A DNA stretch of 64,000 bases from assembly GCA_030374765.1 (NCBI GenBank), contig JARGXX010000117.1:62001-126000 (forward strand). Direction: 5' to 3'. The stretch is from Agarophyton chilense. Taxonomy: Eukaryota > Rhodophyta > Florideophyceae > Gracilariales > Gracilariaceae. How positions within the stretch are numbered: the first letter of the stretch is position 1; every line of letters starts with the position of its first letter. The translations under genes were made by a program, and so were the position numbers. The notes beneath the pieces are model-generated. The model did no database searches, was not told the origin of the DNA, and was given only the letters and a program-made list of their open reading frames with translations. This document shows, one piece after another, positions 62,585-64,000 of this stretch.

Positions 62585-63966
62585 CTACTCATTGTCGATT
62601 ATCTCATCAAACGCAAATCCGACTGAACCAAAGAGACAACGTTCAACCAGAAGCTTCTTAAGCTGTTTGCGGACCTTGGTGTCCAGAACCTTTCCCAGCT
62701 CAACACCACACTGGTCAAGGCTTTTAATATCCCAAATGAACCCCTGCACCGCAGTACGGTGTTCAAATATGGACAGCAACTGCCCACAAGTATATGCGTT
62801 CAATACAGGAAGTAGAAGAGACAGCAAGGATTGATTGCCACTGAAAGTAACATGAGGAATAAGCCACTCTGGACGTCCATTGTCCCGAAATTCGTCAGCC
62901 GTTTCCCACCTCGCTAAAACATCTGGCTGTGCCAAAAAGGTCGACATGAGTTCATCATGATTGTTGACGAGCTCTCCATCTTGACAAATTGGGTTGTGAG
63001 AATCTATGAAGCCAATAAACGTACAGGGAACATTCTTTCCCATGAGTGACAACTGGAAGAAACTGTGTTGACCCAGAGTCCCAGACTCTCCAAGATCGAC
63101 TTCACCAACTGCAAATTCAAGTTCGACACCATGTCGTGCAACATATTTTCCATTGCTCTCCATAGAAACCTGTTGAATGTGGGTCGGGAATTTGTTCAAA
63201 GCCTCGGTGAATGGGTGCATAGCCCTTAACTCGTACCCCATGACGCTGATAATCCACACCACAATTAACCCCATTTGTACTAAAATATTCCTTTCCAATG
63301 GGACTTTTGGAAAGATGCTTATCGATGCTACAGGCAGCGCTGAGGAACATTTCGAACACATTGTATCCATAGACAATACTCAATGATAGTGCACCAATTG
63401 AAGAGCAGACGGCATATCATCCACCAACCCTATCCGAAAACGGATAAACATTCTCTGGAGCAATACCAAACTCTTCTGTCTTCACCAATTTAGTACTGCA
63501 GACAATCATATGCTGATGAAAATATTTGAATATGGGCCCATGGCATCCCACAACCAAGTTCTGACAGCTTTGGCGTTTCCAATCGTCTCACGCGTGGTAA
63601 AGGTCTTGCTGACTATTATCATCATGGTCTCCTTTGCATCATACCCATATAGCGCACGTTTTACATCAAATGGATCAACATTGGCAACGAAGCGAAGCGA
63701 TTGTCCAGCTTGTTGACATGCCCTTGACGCTTCGGCGTCAGTCTTCAAAGTTTCATTACCCGTTCATGAACTTCTCAAATGGCTCTTCAAGATCTGGAGG
63801 GTTTCAGTGTGGCTCGAAAATGTTTTTCCATAAAACTTTGTTTTCGGCTTCACGTTGGGTTTCACCTTCGGCAGGCGCCTTCGAAAACGCTATGAGATCA
63901 TCTTCGGGCAGGTTATACTGTGCGTCGGAGTTTGAACCAACGAAAAAAGTAACTTTCACTGCGTGA
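62585..63966 (-). pseudogene. GPI: Glucose-6-phosphate isomerase pseudogene (partial)
   Basis: The C-terminal two thirds of a plant-cytosolic-type isomerase. Landmarks are SLRFVANVDPFDVKRAL and IVSKTFTTRETIGNAK (63748-63506), HMIVCSTKLV, VGG-stop-YAVCSSIGAL (TGA at 63417-63419, where the family has Arg in GGRYS), HIQQVSMESNGKYVARHG (phosphate/active-site loop), GTLGQHSFFQLSL and DQCGVELGK near the end. At least two frameshifts occur (about 63510 and 63300). Upstream, the sequence fades and the window ends. The enzyme interconverts glucose- and fructose-6-phosphate; a functional copy must exist elsewhere. Confidence 0.88.
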
Positions 63967-64000
63967 GGCCCAAGATTGAAGCCGTCTAGTGCAGTTGAAT

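Noticed and set aside
1..64000. CRISPR arrays, bacterial operons or prophage
   Set aside because: Spliceosomal introns, kelch, F-box, POT1 and LTR elements show eukaryotic DNA; no spaced palindromic repeat array is present.

Overview
The window is nuclear eukaryotic DNA. Single-exon or intron-poor protein genes sit tightly packed in two islands, and decayed transposable elements fill the rest. Three spliceosomal introns (81 to 106 bases, GT..AG, with CTAAC- or TACTGAC-like branch points) can be placed by homology. A FabZ dehydratase has a transit-peptide-like N-terminus without a secretory signal, which suggests a primary plastid. Compact genes, few introns and a large load of chromovirus, DIRS and Harbinger elements fit a red alga best, possibly a florideophyte. 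This assignment is inference.

Gene island 1 (0.3-17.8 kb) holds POT1-like, PHYHD1-like dioxygenase, VTA1/LIP5, mitochondrial HscB/Jac1, an RRM-R3H protein, prephenate (or arogenate) dehydratase, Gemin2 (three exons), plastid FabZ (two exons), methionyl-tRNA formyltransferase, branch-point binding protein SF1 and an internally duplicated membrane protein. Neighbours are mostly convergent or divergent; Gemin2 and FabZ end 7 bases apart.

The repeat block (18.4-43.3 kb) contains a SWIM zinc-finger remnant and a fragment of chromovirus pol; a 10.6-kb chromovirus (20743-31379) with 668-base LTRs and a long ORF antisense to pol; a two-gene PIF/Harbinger remnant (Myb/SANT-like protein plus HARBI1-like transposase, convergent, 11 bases apart) whose Myb-like gene is split by a 934-base foldback element; a DIRS-type retrotransposon (gag, RT-RNase H, tyrosine recombinase); and a pogo-type transposase with one frameshift.

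Gene island 2 (44.0-49.8 kb) is markedly GC-rich. It holds an F-box protein, a large WW-kelch-RING protein, a glycine-rich protein and an RluA-type pseudouridine synthase. A 14-base tandem array carrying E2F-like sites lies between the divergent kelch-RING and glycine-rich genes.

A second chromovirus (50323-57735) follows. Its integrase is split by two copies of a ~915-base solo-LTR-like sequence in opposite orientation. The last 6 kb is a pseudogene graveyard, including a WD40 protein and a glucose-6-phosphate isomerase. Across the decayed elements nearly every nonsense codon can be explained by a C-to-T or G-to-A change.
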